Assembly: GCA_910578275.1 (NCBI GenBank)
Contig: CAJTPR010000001.1
Coordinates: 248,001-312,000 of the forward strand
Length of the DNA stretch: 64,000 bases
Source: an uncultured Bacteroidales bacterium
Lineage (GTDB): Bacteria > Bacteroidota > Bacteroidia > Bacteroidales > P3
Direction: 5' to 3'
The position numbers and the translations under genes were made by a program. Under the pieces are notes generated by a model, which worked only from the letters and a program-made list of their open reading frames with translations, ran no database searches and had not been told where the DNA came from. Of the stretch, positions 18,092 to 26,262 are shown piece by piece (the stretch's first letter is position 1; each line of letters starts with the position of its first letter).

Positions 18092-19701
18092 ATGTTAGTT
18101 CTCCCTTTCTTTAGTCTTCTGGAAGACAATTTTTCCCAGATGGTACGCCCTAATTTAACTTCTTCTGACGAATAACCGTATTTCTCAATGAGTATTTTTT
18201 TGTCTGTAAAATCAAGAATTTTGTCAATAGATTCTCCTTTACGAAGCATTGCATCTATCTCATCAAAAATCATATCATTGTCTTCATTATAAGGCAGATA
18301 TATGGACTCTACCTCGCTGGGCATCAGTTCTAATACGCCACCTCCAAAGTTCCTGCCTACTATTTCGGCATGAGCAAAAGAGAGTGAATTATAGTAGCTC
18401 GCTACAAATGCCTTGTGATTAGTGCCTAGCTTAAAGAATACACGATGCATTGTATCTGTAGTATAAGCTTGAGCACTGTTTAATACAAGACGAGGGAATA
18501 GATGATTTCTTCGTAGGAACAGAGCGTCTGAGAGTTTAACCGAAGGGATTACAAACCAGTCATCGCGGATGCTGGTCTTGTATCCTTTATTAATCCCATC
18601 TGCCTCGCCGGAGGCTATATATTCTTTTGCGCCGTCATGATTAGCAATTTCCTCTTTTGATCTAAACACAAGTAAGTGTGCACGACTACCTTTATTCACA
18701 TTTTTCTGCCAGTCGTGCGTTGTGAAATCAAGACTTGACACTTGCACGCTTCTTCCGACCATGGGTTTTGCAAAATCATCTAATCCATAGAAATCAACAA
18801 TCGATTTCGGTACTGTAAAATACTGATTGGCACCTGTCGTAATGCCGACTTCTACAGAAGCATAGTCTCCAATATGGTGTTCCGCATTTGATGACAAATT
18901 CTCAATGAAAGAGATTTCCTCTTCTGATAGAAAATAATATGACCACTTATCGGAATCCTTATTGACTGTTTTTGTGTTGAAATGCAGTCCTCCATTAAGC
19001 AGGAATTGTAAAGCTGGAATATCCTTGACATCAACATGGTCAATATTATGTCTTCCACTTCCATCTTTTTCACAAAGCAGCAAAACCACTTCTTGTTGAA
19101 TGTCATCAAATACAAGCTGCTCAAATGAAATGATATTCACTTGGTTAAAGGTCTTGATAAGATAATTTCTAAGTTGCTTGGCATAGGATACTTGTAGTAT
19201 ATCTGCTGGCACAACAAAAGCAATTTTTCCTCGCTCCTTCAACAATAAAGAGCTACCTACTATGAAGGTTACCCAAGCATTTGTCAATTTTGAGTACTTC
19301 AATTTAGCCTTCTTAAAAATATCAGCAGCTAAAGATTGCAGCGATTGGTCATAATATTGGTAACGAATAAACGGAGGATTCCCAACCACAAGATCAAAAC
19401 GTTGATTTGTCGTCAAGCAAAATTCATGAAAATCACGATTTTGAATCTTTGCGTCAGGAAGATCAATCGCCAATGCCTTATTAGCCTCTTCCTCATCTAA
19501 TTCTATGCCAAGAAATGATGTAAAATCCATATTGAGATTTTGCATCTGCTCAAAGAATACACCATCTCCACAACTGGGTTCCAAAATATCAGGATGCGTC
19601 AAGCCTGACATTCCCCATTGTAACAGGAATGCGGCTATCTGCGGAGGTGTATAATATCCCCCTCTCAATTTCTGCTCGGTTGCATTTTCAAATAGTTGCA
19701 T
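18088..19701 (-). CDS. N6-adenine DNA methyltransferase, TaqI/Eco57I type
   Basis: This 537-residue protein is a gamma-type N6-adenine methyltransferase. The start YYTPPQIAAFLLQWG is the usual opening of this class. The AdoMet-binding motif I follows as ILEPSCGDGVFFEQM near residue 42, and the catalytic motif IV is VVGNPPFIRYQYY near residue 107. The C-terminal half (YASVEVGITTGANQYFTVP, LFPRLVLNSAQAYTTDTMH) looks like a TaqI-type specificity domain. There is no visible nuclease motif, so it is likely a modification enzyme only. It overlaps the preceding restriction-methylase gene by 14 bases and the following OLD-nuclease gene by 4, tying modification and OLD/helicase genes into one transcript. 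Confidence 0.9.
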   Translation of the reverse strand: MQLFENATEQKLRGGYYTPPQIAAFLLQWGMSGLTHPDILEPSCGDGVFFEQMQNLNMDFTSFLGIELDEEEANKALAIDLPDAKIQNRDFHEFCLTTNQRFDLVVGNPPFIRYQYYDQSLQSLAADIFKKAKLKYSKLTNAWVTFIVGSSLLLKERGKIAFVVPADILQVSYAKQLRNYLIKTFNQVNIISFEQLVFDDIQQEVVLLLCEKDGSGRHNIDHVDVKDIPALQFLLNGGLHFNTKTVNKDSDKWSYYFLSEEEISFIENLSSNAEHHIGDYASVEVGITTGANQYFTVPKSIVDFYGLDDFAKPMVGRSVQVSSLDFTTHDWQKNVNKGSRAHLLVFRSKEEIANHDGAKEYIASGEADGINKGYKTSIRDDWFVIPSVKLSDALFLRRNHLFPRLVLNSAQAYTTDTMHRVFFKLGTNHKAFVASYYNSLSFAHAEIVGRNFGGGVLELMPSEVESIYLPYNEDNDMIFDEIDAMLRKGESIDKILDFTDKKILIEKYGYSSEEVKLGRTIWEKLSSRRLKKGRTNI

Positions 19702-22684
19702 ATATCTCTGATATTTTGGGTATTTGATAATATTCTTCCTCTGTCAGACAGAAGAGCTTTTGAATAAGAACCTCCATTTCATTCTTCTTAATGGAGAAAT
19801 TTCTTTTCAAGGGTGTAAGGATTCGGTTGTTGTTCCCGGCATTGACAATTCTATCCCCAATTGAGATAAGTTCTTGTTGTAGAGCAGATATGTCATCATG
19901 CAATTGTTTATCAACCGGATTGGTAAAATCAATTGACCTAAAAGGTAATTGCTTGAGGACTTTAGTACCTCTTGCAATGAAACCACCCCGAAATATCTCA
20001 CCATACAAAGATGAGACCCATTCAAGAGGTCTTGATGTGAGTAGTGCTTGGAGGTAATAAATTGAGTATGGAGAGTTCTCCGGCAAACTGATAATACAAT
20101 ATCCTGCGGTCCCTCCAGATGAAACCAAAGTGCCATAAATATCTACGGCATACTTTTCTCCTTGAGAGAGCACTCCTACAATTAGTTTGCATGGCAGTTC
20201 GCATGCTTCAAGACTCTGATGCCTTCCGTATCTATGCCATTCATTGTCATTGTCCGGGGTGGGCTTAATGTCACGAGTCTTTCTGTCCAGTTCGTGCTTA
20301 AAAGCCATTATGTAGGAATATCCTAAAGGATATTTTTCAGCCAATTCCTCCAGTGATACTATCTGCAACTTCCCATTGCCGTCTTTAATATAGGGGAAAA
20401 TTACACGAGCATTCGGTCTGAATGAATTATAGGAACTCAGACCATCCTTGACAGTCTTAAAATAAGGCTTGGTAAGACTCTTTTCTATTTCCCATGTGGA
20501 GTTACCTCTCAAAAATGAATAAGTGGTTGCAGTCTCGGCGATAGGCTGAAAAATATAGGTCTTATTAGCACTTGTCTGAATACCGTTAAAGATATTATCG
20601 CTTCCAACTGCATCTGACAAGGTATAGCCATCTCTTTGAATCTTTTCAAAAAGTTGGTCGAATTCCATTGGTAATAATGCCCATGTATCAGAACTGATAT
20701 AATCTGATGAGCGTTCAGTTATGTCATTAACGTCAAGTCTGGTTCTCCAAAGAGAAAGATCACGAACTTCTTCATACTTGAAGTTGGGATTGTTTTCCTT
20801 GGTTAAAATCAGCAGACACGTATATGTGGTTTTGCCATTGAATACTTGGTTTGCACCAAAGGAGATGAGTTCTGCGAGATGATGATTTATGGCAATTAAG
20901 TCTCTCAGTTTAAGAGCTGCACCTACTTTCATGAATTTGCTAGGTATGATATACCCAAGAGCTCCATCATCTTTTAAGAGTTGAAGCCCACGTTCTATAA
21001 ACAGGAAGTACTTGTCATACTGTTTATAGGCCGAATTGTATTTTGACGGATATAATGGATGCTCTAATGGAGTAAGATTCTTCATATCCTCCGATGACAT
21101 ATATGGAGGATTCCCAATAACGACATCAAATTTCAATTCTCCGAAATCGTACGTGTTAATAGACTCTCTGAGGTTTGTGTTTTTTACATCATCAGGCCCC
21201 AAAAGGCTGTTCCCGAAAAATATATTTTGAGATAAACTTGGCAATATCGGCTTATGACCGGATAAAGAGTTTACATTCTCATCCTCCAGCACCTTAAGCA
21301 ATAGCCCAAACTTAGTCGCTTCTGTCGCATTGTAATCTTTATCTACTCCAAAAATACAGTTAGTAAGTATTTTAACCTTCATAGAGTAGGGCAAACGAAA
21401 ACCGTCTATACCAGTGCGGCAGAGTTCTTCCGGATTATTATGAATATAGTAATCCAATGTAACGTCACACAATAATTGGAATAGTTCCAGTAAAAATGCA
21501 CCAGAACCGCATGCGATATCAGCAAATTTCATCTCGCATAGTTGGCCCAGATTTTTACCTACGGCTCTAGGGAGTACGGCACGCCTAAGTATCTCTTGGA
21601 TTATATATGTCGGTGTGGTAACAACGTCTCTATCGACATTTTCCGGCTTATCAACTAGCACCAACGAACCATCGACATCTGCAATCCGTTTAGAGAGGAA
21701 TATTTCATAAATCCGACCAAGAATATCTGATGACAAAACGGCAAAAGAATATGGAGTTTCAGGATAATACAACTGCCTTACAATATCCCAGAAAGTCGAA
21801 GATATATTGCCGATTAATTGTGGTGCCAGAAACTCATCAAAGAGACCGGAATTATACTTTAGGTCGGCCTTATGGAATAAAGATACTAATTCAGTAGCAT
21901 CTCCTTTTTCTGCAATATACAGTAATTCTTGATAAGTCTCAATGTTGCGATCCTCACATACACGTAGAAATAGGAGTTTATTAATATAGCTTTGCACGAT
22001 GTCCGATAATTGGTCGAGCGGCATCTTTGGACTCTCTCGATGTATTTCATTCGCTAACGCAAGTCTCCAATTATTTATCTGCTCAAGAAATAACTTATCT
22101 ATTGGCTTGTAATCGATATTGCGTTCAATATGCGCCCAGTTCTTATCAAAATCACCATTATATACACTGTCCTGACTCAGCAAGGAAGAAATCTCATCAA
22201 ATTTTTCCGCATATTCAGTATAATGATAGCTCTTGATGAGACACTTTTTTCTACTATCGTCACCATTTACAGGTATGGTTGTATCGTAGATGTACAAATA
22301 CTCAAAATTAGAAAGCACAGAAATATTAAGTCCTGCAGTATAACCATATCTGCGCACTTGTCTGGCTGGACCATCTTCCACCTCAATTTTGACATGCGGT
22401 TTCTTGGCTTCCAAAAAGAATTTTCTTTCTGAAAACAGTCTAAAAGTGTAATCTGGTTTCTTAGTATTAGTATGGGCATTAGCTTTTAAGGGTTCTTCCA
22501 AAAGAACCTCCCTCTCATTAGTGCTCTTACCCTGAACGTTTTTAATATCCCAACCCAACAATTCAAACAGAGGGTCGAGGAAATCGCTCCGTAATAAGGT
22601 TTCGTTATATCGTTCTGATTTGTAATAGTCAAAATCTTGTCGAAATCTTGATACCAGATCAGCAACTTTTATTTTCTTTTCCAT
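19688..22684 (-). CDS. Eco57I-like restriction-methylase, type IIG-like
   Basis: This 998-residue protein joins a putative nuclease to an N6-adenine methylase. The N-terminal region (residues 1-130) holds a PD-(D/E)xK-like arrangement: KPDYTFRL near residue 76 and FFLEAKKP near residue 91. A helical linker follows. The methylase core has motif I FADIACGSGAFLLELF near residue 388 and motif IV VVIGNPPYMSS near residue 522. The last 350 residues look like a TaqI-type target-recognition domain (GNSTWEIEKSLTKPYF, SGGTAGYCIISLPENS). This is the type IIG layout in which cutting, modification and recognition share one chain. It overlaps the regulator gene by 26 bases and the second methylase by 14. 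Confidence 0.88.
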   Translation of the reverse strand: MEKKIKVADLVSRFRQDFDYYKSERYNETLLRSDFLDPLFELLGWDIKNVQGKSTNEREVLLEEPLKANAHTNTKKPDYTFRLFSERKFFLEAKKPHVKIEVEDGPARQVRRYGYTAGLNISVLSNFEYLYIYDTTIPVNGDDSRKKCLIKSYHYTEYAEKFDEISSLLSQDSVYNGDFDKNWAHIERNIDYKPIDKLFLEQINNWRLALANEIHRESPKMPLDQLSDIVQSYINKLLFLRVCEDRNIETYQELLYIAEKGDATELVSLFHKADLKYNSGLFDEFLAPQLIGNISSTFWDIVRQLYYPETPYSFAVLSSDILGRIYEIFLSKRIADVDGSLVLVDKPENVDRDVVTTPTYIIQEILRRAVLPRAVGKNLGQLCEMKFADIACGSGAFLLELFQLLCDVTLDYYIHNNPEELCRTGIDGFRLPYSMKVKILTNCIFGVDKDYNATEATKFGLLLKVLEDENVNSLSGHKPILPSLSQNIFFGNSLLGPDDVKNTNLRESINTYDFGELKFDVVIGNPPYMSSEDMKNLTPLEHPLYPSKYNSAYKQYDKYFLFIERGLQLLKDDGALGYIIPSKFMKVGAALKLRDLIAINHHLAELISFGANQVFNGKTTYTCLLILTKENNPNFKYEEVRDLSLWRTRLDVNDITERSSDYISSDTWALLPMEFDQLFEKIQRDGYTLSDAVGSDNIFNGIQTSANKTYIFQPIAETATTYSFLRGNSTWEIEKSLTKPYFKTVKDGLSSYNSFRPNARVIFPYIKDGNGKLQIVSLEELAEKYPLGYSYIMAFKHELDRKTRDIKPTPDNDNEWHRYGRHQSLEACELPCKLIVGVLSQGEKYAVDIYGTLVSSGGTAGYCIISLPENSPYSIYYLQALLTSRPLEWVSSLYGEIFRGGFIARGTKVLKQLPFRSIDFTNPVDKQLHDDISALQQELISIGDRIVNAGNNNRILTPLKRNFSIKKNEMEVLIQKLFCLTEEEYYQIPKISEIYATI

Positions 22685-22964
22685 ATTCAGCTATACTTTC
22701 TGAAACAATAGATAAAACATCATTTGCTGATGACTCACCAGCGATTACATCATATACTTTGTCTGCTAACCATAATTGTCGTAATTCGCTTTCATCTATA
22801 TTGTAGTATTTGGCCAATATGGGTATATGCTCTTCTTTTGCAAATCTTTCTCCTCGCTCAATGCGGCTATACATAGGTGTATCTATGTCGAGCAGTGCCG
22901 CTATCTGTCTTTGTAGATAGTGATTCTCTTCTCTCAACGACTTTAATTTCTGTGCGAAATACAT
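22659..22964 (-). CDS. XRE-family helix-turn-helix regulator
   Basis: This 101-residue protein is the first gene of the defence operon. The start at 22964 begins MYFAQKLKSLREENHYLQRQ; an upstream TTG at 22988 would add eight residues inside the operator and is less likely. The helix-turn-helix spans about residues 8-62 (IAALLDIDTPMYSRIERGER as recognition region). The C-terminal 30 residues are unassigned. Its place ahead of restriction genes, with palindromic repeats overlapping its promoter, resembles restriction-modification controller proteins that delay or limit restriction expression. It overlaps the restriction-methylase by 26 bases. Confidence 0.88.
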   Translation of the reverse strand: MYFAQKLKSLREENHYLQRQIAALLDIDTPMYSRIERGERFAKEEHIPILAKYYNIDESELRQLWLADKVYDVIAGESSANDVLSIVSESIAEYGKENKSC

Positions 22965-22966
22965 TG

Positions 22967-22999
22967 TTGTCAAATTTTGATTTGTCAATTTATGACAAA
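22967..22999 (-). promoter_or_regulatory. Probable operator of the defence operon
   Basis: Three copies of a TTGTCAA-type half-site lie directly before the regulator start. Two are direct (22967-22973 and 22982-22988, 15 bases apart) and one is inverted (TGACAAA, 22993-22999), the last two forming TTTGTCA-ATTTA-TGACAAA. This is a likely autoregulatory binding site for the XRE protein. Confidence 0.6.
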
Positions 23000-23127
23000 A
23001 TTAATAATTATTTTTGATGCAACCAAATTTCCTCAACATTTTCTGTCAAGTAGAAGCTGATGGAAGGTATAAGAAAGTGCCATCGGCAACTGCGTTGGCT
23101 GTCGATGGCATTGAATTGGGATTAATG

Positions 23128-24324
23128 TCACATATGGAAGCCTCCGTTGAGGTGCTTGCCTCGGCGTTTGGCGCGCCATGCGTCGAGGGCTTGCTTAGGA
23201 GTAAGCTCCGGATGTCTTGCCTTGAACTCAGGGAATGTCTCGGCATCGCCTCCGGATACTGAACAGCCTCCATCATCGGGGGCAGGCGGTTGCTGAGTAT
23301 GACTGAGCGATGAGGCAAAGGAAGAAGTCGCAGACTGCTTAGGCTCGTCTGGATTTGATGAAAATACTTTGGGGACTTTGACTTCCGGTACGAATTTCAA
23401 ATAGACGGTAGAGTATTCTCCCTTACATCCATCGACACGGATTGCTTTACCGGCAACGTAGTCATTAATCTGCTGTCCCGAAAATTTCACTCCTCGGAAA
23501 TTGGTTATCGGGACAATAGAGCCGTCGGCATACATCCATTTTGAGTCGGGATGCAATGGTCGATTCTCTGAAAGATGCTTTCGAATATTACTGTAACTGA
23601 AACGCCGGTCAATCTTCGATGCAGAAAACCGTTTCCCTTTTCGGGTGTACCACAGGCCTTGCACCTCATTGGTGCCACGCCTGTATTTGTATTCTATACC
23701 GACACCTGACGCTTTGAGTTTAGCCTTGAATTTGTCAAAATCGCAGATGCTACGATCTTCCCATGCATCATTTACTGCATTGAAAATCTCATATCTGATT
23801 TTCTCGACACCACGAAGTTGGTCCACATTCGTATGCTGCTTACCTTCGGAAATATGCAGCCCATACTCCTCAGTCAAGGAACGACAAGCGTCTTTATTGC
23901 GGCTATAATCATTACTGTCGGAGATAGTATCACCGAAATTATTGATGCGGCTATACACCAAATGGCAGTGCGGATAATCCTTGTCGAAATGTCTGACCAA
24001 TATATAAGGAGTGCCTTTTATGTCCATTCTCTCCATATATTTTCCAGCGATTTCAACCATCATTTCCTCTGTCACCTTGTCCTTATCCAAGGCGTGAAAG
24101 TTGAGAGAAATGTGTCCGACCGGGTCTTTGACATTCGGATTCATAGATATGTTATCCTGTAAAGAGGCGGTGATTTCCGCTCGCCCACCTGACAGAAATA
24201 CATCTTTAGAGTCGATGATTTTCCATTCATCACAGGGCGAACCATCCGGTTTGTCCTTCTTCTTTCGGGTGACATAATCAATGCAACCTCCGGCACTTCC
24301 GCCGTTGCTTATCTTGCCCATCAT
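23128..24324 (-). CDS. Relaxase / mobilization nuclease
   Basis: This 398-residue protein should nick the element's oriT to start transfer. The N-terminus (MMGKISNGGSAGGCIDYVT) and the metal-binding motif HFDKDYPHCHLVYSRI near residues 112-127 are those of the Relaxase/MobA family of Bacteroides mobilizable elements, where the histidines coordinate the divalent metal. A mid-protein region (GVGIEYKYRRGTNEVQGLWY) is also conserved in such relaxases. The last 80 residues are low-complexity and end QALDAWRAKRRGKHLNGG. It overlaps the MobC-like gene by 4 bases. It lies just upstream of the defence-operon regulator, separated by about 160 bases. Confidence 0.92.
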   Translation of the reverse strand: MMGKISNGGSAGGCIDYVTRKKKDKPDGSPCDEWKIIDSKDVFLSGGRAEITASLQDNISMNPNVKDPVGHISLNFHALDKDKVTEEMMVEIAGKYMERMDIKGTPYILVRHFDKDYPHCHLVYSRINNFGDTISDSNDYSRNKDACRSLTEEYGLHISEGKQHTNVDQLRGVEKIRYEIFNAVNDAWEDRSICDFDKFKAKLKASGVGIEYKYRRGTNEVQGLWYTRKGKRFSASKIDRRFSYSNIRKHLSENRPLHPDSKWMYADGSIVPITNFRGVKFSGQQINDYVAGKAIRVDGCKGEYSTVYLKFVPEVKVPKVFSSNPDEPKQSATSSFASSLSHTQQPPAPDDGGCSVSGGDAETFPEFKARHPELTPKQALDAWRAKRRGKHLNGGFHM

Positions 24325-24716
24325 ACGCTGTCGGGAGTATTACGATAGGTTTTGATAAGCGACAAAATAAAGTCCCGGCATTCGTACATGTCCCGAAAAA
24401 GTTGGACAAGGTTCTCATTTGTTGAACCTCTGTTTAGAATAGATGAACAGAATTTGGCGATGCGATTGAGATTCTCGGCTATGCCCTGGAGATCTCTAAT
24501 CGCCTTTACGTCTTTGGGTTTTAGACGCTCCGTCACCGTACAATGGATTGATGCCTGACGGATATATTCCGAACGGTTCAATCCAGCAACAATTGCCTTG
24601 TTCATCATTATCTCATATTTGTCGAGGTCGTATTTCACCGGAACAACGATTGACTTTCGTTCCTCGGCGGGTAGTTTGGGTCGACCTTTGGAAGGTCGGG
24701 AATTGTATCTTCTCAT
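24321..24716 (-). CDS. MobC-like relaxosome accessory protein
   Basis: This 131-residue protein resembles the MobC/MobB relaxosome proteins found immediately upstream of Bacteroides relaxases, which bind oriT and help the relaxase. A basic N-terminus (MRRYNSRPSKGRPKLPAEER) precedes a ribbon-helix-helix-like segment (IVVPVKYDLDKYEIMMNKAI, then GLNRSEYIRQASI). The helix DLQGIAENLNRIAKFCSSIL is the typical MobC motif near residue 80. Its ATGA overlap with the relaxase supports co-translation. Directly upstream lies a large nested inverted repeat that is a candidate oriT. Confidence 0.85.
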   Translation of the reverse strand: MRRYNSRPSKGRPKLPAEERKSIVVPVKYDLDKYEIMMNKAIVAGLNRSEYIRQASIHCTVTERLKPKDVKAIRDLQGIAENLNRIAKFCSSILNRGSTNENLVQLFRDMYECRDFILSLIKTYRNTPDSV

Positions 24717-24754
24717 AATAGCAGTGTGTTTAGAAGTCTGTGACCATCGGGAGC

Positions 24755-24812
24755 GGTTGGGCGAGTCGTTTTCGGATTACTTGTAATACGAAAACATAAA
24801 CTCGCTCCAACC
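24755..24812. promoter_or_regulatory. Nested inverted repeat, candidate oriT
   Basis: Inner arms GTTTTCG (24768-24774) and CGAAAAC (24789-24795) enclose ATTAC-TT-GTAAT. Outer arms GGTTGGGCGAGT (24755-24766) and ACTCGCTCCAACC (24800-24812) pair with one bulge. Such a structure immediately upstream of mobilization genes is typical of oriT; a regulatory hairpin is the alternative. The nick site cannot be placed. Confidence 0.5.
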
Positions 24813-24830
24813 CCAACCGAGCAATGACGA

Positions 24831-24853
24831 TAGTTTCATGCTGCGTGAAACTA
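24831..24853. repeat. Small inverted repeat near candidate oriT
   Basis: TAGTTTCA and TGAAACTA form a perfect 8-bp stem around a 7-base loop, 18 bases beyond the candidate oriT and between it and the DUF3408 gene. It could be part of the transfer origin or a terminator for the DUF3408 transcript on the minus strand. Confidence 0.4.
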
Positions 24854-24908
24854 AAGCCTGTTTTTAGTGGTCGTGAATAATCATTTTTAGATAGTTGCAA
24901 TCAAGCAA

Positions 24909-25319
24909 TCAGAGTTTGCGCCAGATTTCGTGGTCGGCGGCGTAGTCGTCCATGTGGCGGAGAAGCACCGAGTCGATGAAGCCGGAGATGGTGGTGTCGA
25001 TGCCGCCGAGACGACGAACCATCAACGCGATACGGTTGTATAGTTCCTTGCTGATGCTTGTCTGCTTTCGCTGTTCAAGTATCTTCGGAGAGAGGTATGC
25101 TGACTTGTATTCCTCGTACTCCATCTTGCGCTGTTTGATGCCGACTCGCTGTTGCTTCGGCTCGGCTGCTGACGGTAGAGCAACTGTTGTATTGCTCTCG
25201 GTGGTTGCGGTATCCGCATTGTTGACAGCGGTGTCGCTGTTGGCTTCAACACCGTTGTTGAAGATGTTGTCAGTCATTTCGGATGACTGAGTTTCTGTAA
25301 AATTCTTTTTCGTACTCAT
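24909..25319 (-). CDS. DUF3408-like protein of mobile elements
   Basis: This 136-residue protein has a low-complexity N-terminal half rich in asparagine, threonine and alanine. Its C-terminal domain (QTSISKELYNRIALMVRRLG, then TISGFIDSVLLRHMDDY) resembles DUF3408, a ribbon-helix-helix-like module common next to transfer genes in Bacteroides mobile elements. A DNA-binding or partition/transfer accessory role is inferred; no function is proven for the family. Its start overlaps the primase stop by 4 bases, so it is co-expressed with the replication genes. It is followed by the candidate oriT region. Confidence 0.75.
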   Translation of the reverse strand: MSTKKNFTETQSSEMTDNIFNNGVEANSDTAVNNADTATTESNTTVALPSAAEPKQQRVGIKQRKMEYEEYKSAYLSPKILEQRKQTSISKELYNRIALMVRRLGGIDTTISGFIDSVLLRHMDDYAADHEIWRKL

Positions 25320-26188
25320 AGCTGTAAATTTGGATTGTTTGTATTTTTTGTTGTTAGATACTCATTCAGGTCGTTGCAACCTGAGTAGAGTGTGGAGCGG
25401 TCAATTACCTTTATTCCGAGTTGCTCTGTCAACTGAGCCAGTGCCGTATTACCCGCAACGTCGTTGTCAAGATAGCAGCGGATGGCGATGTAATCCCGCA
25501 GGTGGGGGATTGCTTTGTTGACATTGCTGACAGAGTTGAGAATGATTGCATCCGCTCCGATGATTCCGAGTGTCAGTGCTGACATGTAGTCAATGAACCC
25601 TTCAAACACGGCACACTCCGCTGACGGGCCATCGCGTATGCGCCGTATGGATATGTCTTTCGGAGATATGCAGCCTTTGAAATATCGGTTGCGTATCTCT
25701 TGGCCGCCGGATTCGTTGGCAAAGGCAACGGCATAGTACCGCTTGCCACGGCAACAGTAATGAATCTGTTGACAGTGCGCCTTTGAAATCTCCGGTGGTA
25801 TGCCACGCTCTTGAAGGTAAGCGACAAGTGCGTGGCTCTCCAACGGCACAACTCGGATGTTCTCAAAACTCGGGGTAGAGTGTCGCGGAGCAAAAGAGGA
25901 AGCGACTGTCTGCACCGATGGCACCGGGCATCTGTCGGCGATACAACGCATGAGATAGCGCAGGTCGGTTGACTGATACATCTCGGCTGCAAGGTCTATG
26001 ATGTTGCCGCCTCTGCCTACACCGAAGTCATACCAGCAGTTGAGCGTGATCTCCACCTTGAACGATGGCGTATACTCCTGTCTCAACGGCGACTTATACC
26101 AGAGTTTGTCTCCACACCGTCTGACCGGCTCATGTCCGAGTCGGGACATGAAGGTGGCTAAAGGGATAGTTTTTATCTCTTTGAACAT
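25316..26188 (-). CDS. Toprim-domain DNA primase
   Basis: This 290-residue protein resembles short mobile-element primases. The N-terminal 80 residues have the fold-like pattern of the CHC2 zinc-binding primase domain (KLWYKSPLRQEYTPSFKVE, WYDFGVGRGGNIIDLAAEM), but the zinc cysteines and histidine are not evident. The Toprim domain has AVFEGFIDYMSAL near residue 194 and RCYLDNDVAGNTAL near residue 239, supplying the metal-binding acidic residues. It should prime synthesis on the single-stranded DNA made during transfer or replication of the excised circle. It overlaps the DUF3408 gene by 4 bases and follows the RepA-like gene after a 74-base gap with a weak hairpin. Confidence 0.87.
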   Translation of the reverse strand: MFKEIKTIPLATFMSRLGHEPVRRCGDKLWYKSPLRQEYTPSFKVEITLNCWYDFGVGRGGNIIDLAAEMYQSTDLRYLMRCIADRCPVPSVQTVASSFAPRHSTPSFENIRVVPLESHALVAYLQERGIPPEISKAHCQQIHYCCRGKRYYAVAFANESGGQEIRNRYFKGCISPKDISIRRIRDGPSAECAVFEGFIDYMSALTLGIIGADAIILNSVSNVNKAIPHLRDYIAIRCYLDNDVAGNTALAQLTEQLGIKVIDRSTLYSGCNDLNEYLTTKNTNNPNLQL

Positions 26189-26213
26189 AGTGGTAAAAAT
26201 GTTTAGGGGTGGT

Positions 26214-26259
26214 AGTTTAGGTTCAGCTCACATATATACACACCGTACCGAACTAAACT
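26214..26259. repeat. Weak inverted repeat between repA-like and primase genes
   Basis: AGTTTAGGTTC (26214-26224) pairs with GAACTAAACT (26250-26259) with one bulge around a 25-base loop. It resembles the TAGTTCA/TGAACTA hairpin at 14014. Attenuation or transcript processing is possible, but no T tract is present. Confidence 0.3.
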
Positions 26260-26262
26260 CAA

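Noticed and set aside
23014..23262. An 82-codon plus-strand frame
   Set aside because: It overlaps the C-terminus of the relaxase in antisense and shows no domain.
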